A stretch of 64,000 bases of DNA from Halocaridina rubra (lineage: Eukaryota; Arthropoda; Malacostraca; Decapoda; Atyidae): NCBI GenBank assembly GCA_037179515.1, contig JAXCGZ010016986.1:265001-329000 (forward strand), written 5' to 3'. The notes beneath the pieces were generated by a model, which was not told the DNA's origin, made no database searches, and saw nothing but the letters and a program-made list of their open reading frames with translations. This document shows positions 63,714-64,000 of the stretch, piece after piece (the stretch's first letter is position 1; every line of letters begins with the position of its first letter). A program made the translations under genes and the position numbers.

Positions 63714-63791
63714 ATGCTAAAATTTCGAGTAACCAACAGCATGAAGGCCAGGAGGGCAGCTGAAGCACAGCGGAAAGCCCTTGAAGAAAAG
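63714..63791 (+). CDS. First coding exon of an unrecognised gene leaving the window (partial)
   Basis: An ATG in a good context (AACAAGATGC) opens 26 codons beginning MLKFRVTNSMKARRAAEAQ and ending ALEEK, directly followed by a GTAAAT donor. The peptide is basic, Ala/Glu/Lys-rich and likely helical, perhaps the start of a coiled coil. No family can be named from 26 residues. The rest would lie past position 64000. Confidence 0.55.
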
Positions 63792-64000
63792 GTAAATATG
63801 CAATAGAATTTTTAATCTTAATCATTACTAATTAAAACCTATCTTTGAGATGAAATAAGAGGGAAAGGTGACCTATACAAAACCATTTTATTTATTAATA
63901 TTGGTGTTCATTCATGAAGATTTTACCATTTCGTGGGTTAGCAAAGTTAAATATCTAGGTCTATAAAATACAGGACTTAAACAATGGTTACATTATCCTG

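Overview
The window looks like nuclear DNA from a decapod crustacean. This is inferred from three things: intron-rich animal genes, extreme loading with dinucleotide and trinucleotide microsatellites ((TA)n, (GA)n, (TTA)n, (TG)n), and many CR1/L2-like LINEs and tRNA-derived SINEs. No species can be named from the sequence alone. Most long open frames are translated microsatellites (poly-YI, -SL, -RE, -NN, -II). The real genes are split into short exons, which I joined by hand using splice signals and codon phase.

Layout. (1) 2.5-5.6 kb, minus strand: a six-exon gene for a 307-residue protein with an N-terminal C3HC4 RING finger followed by a Gly/Ala-rich ISG12 (IFI6/IFI27-family) membrane domain and an acidic tail. 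This RING-ISG12 fusion is the most interesting gene here. (2) 6.7-14.1 kb, minus strand: a gene of about 13 exons for a WD-repeat protein of the WDR49/WDR64/WDY type (about 771 residues as modelled). It has an EF-hand-like N-terminal part, a beta-propeller C-terminal part and a disordered tail. (3) 16.9-25.7 kb, plus strand: complete CCT6 (chaperonin TRiC/CCT subunit zeta), 10 coding exons, 531 residues, with a probable intron in the 3' UTR. (4) 63.7 kb, plus strand: the first coding exon of a gene that leaves the window.

The remaining 26-63 kb is a repeat landscape. A nearly complete but frameshifted CR1/L2-like LINE lies at 47.3-50.7 kb. Its close 5'-truncated relative is at 1.3-2.0 kb, and older fragments lie at 11-12.3, 34.9-36.1, 37.1-37.7, 45.9-46.2 and 58.9-61.5 kb. 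At least four dispersed SINE-like families recur. One of them, with a (TA)n tail, repeatedly occurs as head-to-head inverted dimers and forms an inverted tandem array of eight 274-bp units at 56.4-58.5 kb. Palindromic MITE-like elements occur at 0.4, 33.2 and 46.2 kb (one family), at 34.5 kb (Harbinger-like, TAA target duplication), and at 40.0, 40.5 and 44.6-44.9 kb (TTAGG-rich hairpins, one split by a SINE). A five-unit array of imperfect hairpins lies at 41.7-42.1 kb.

The genes show no obvious functional cluster. CCT6 is housekeeping. The WD protein belongs to a family of poorly known function. By domain homology, the RING-ISG12 gene is a candidate membrane-linked ubiquitin ligase with a possible role in innate immunity or apoptosis.
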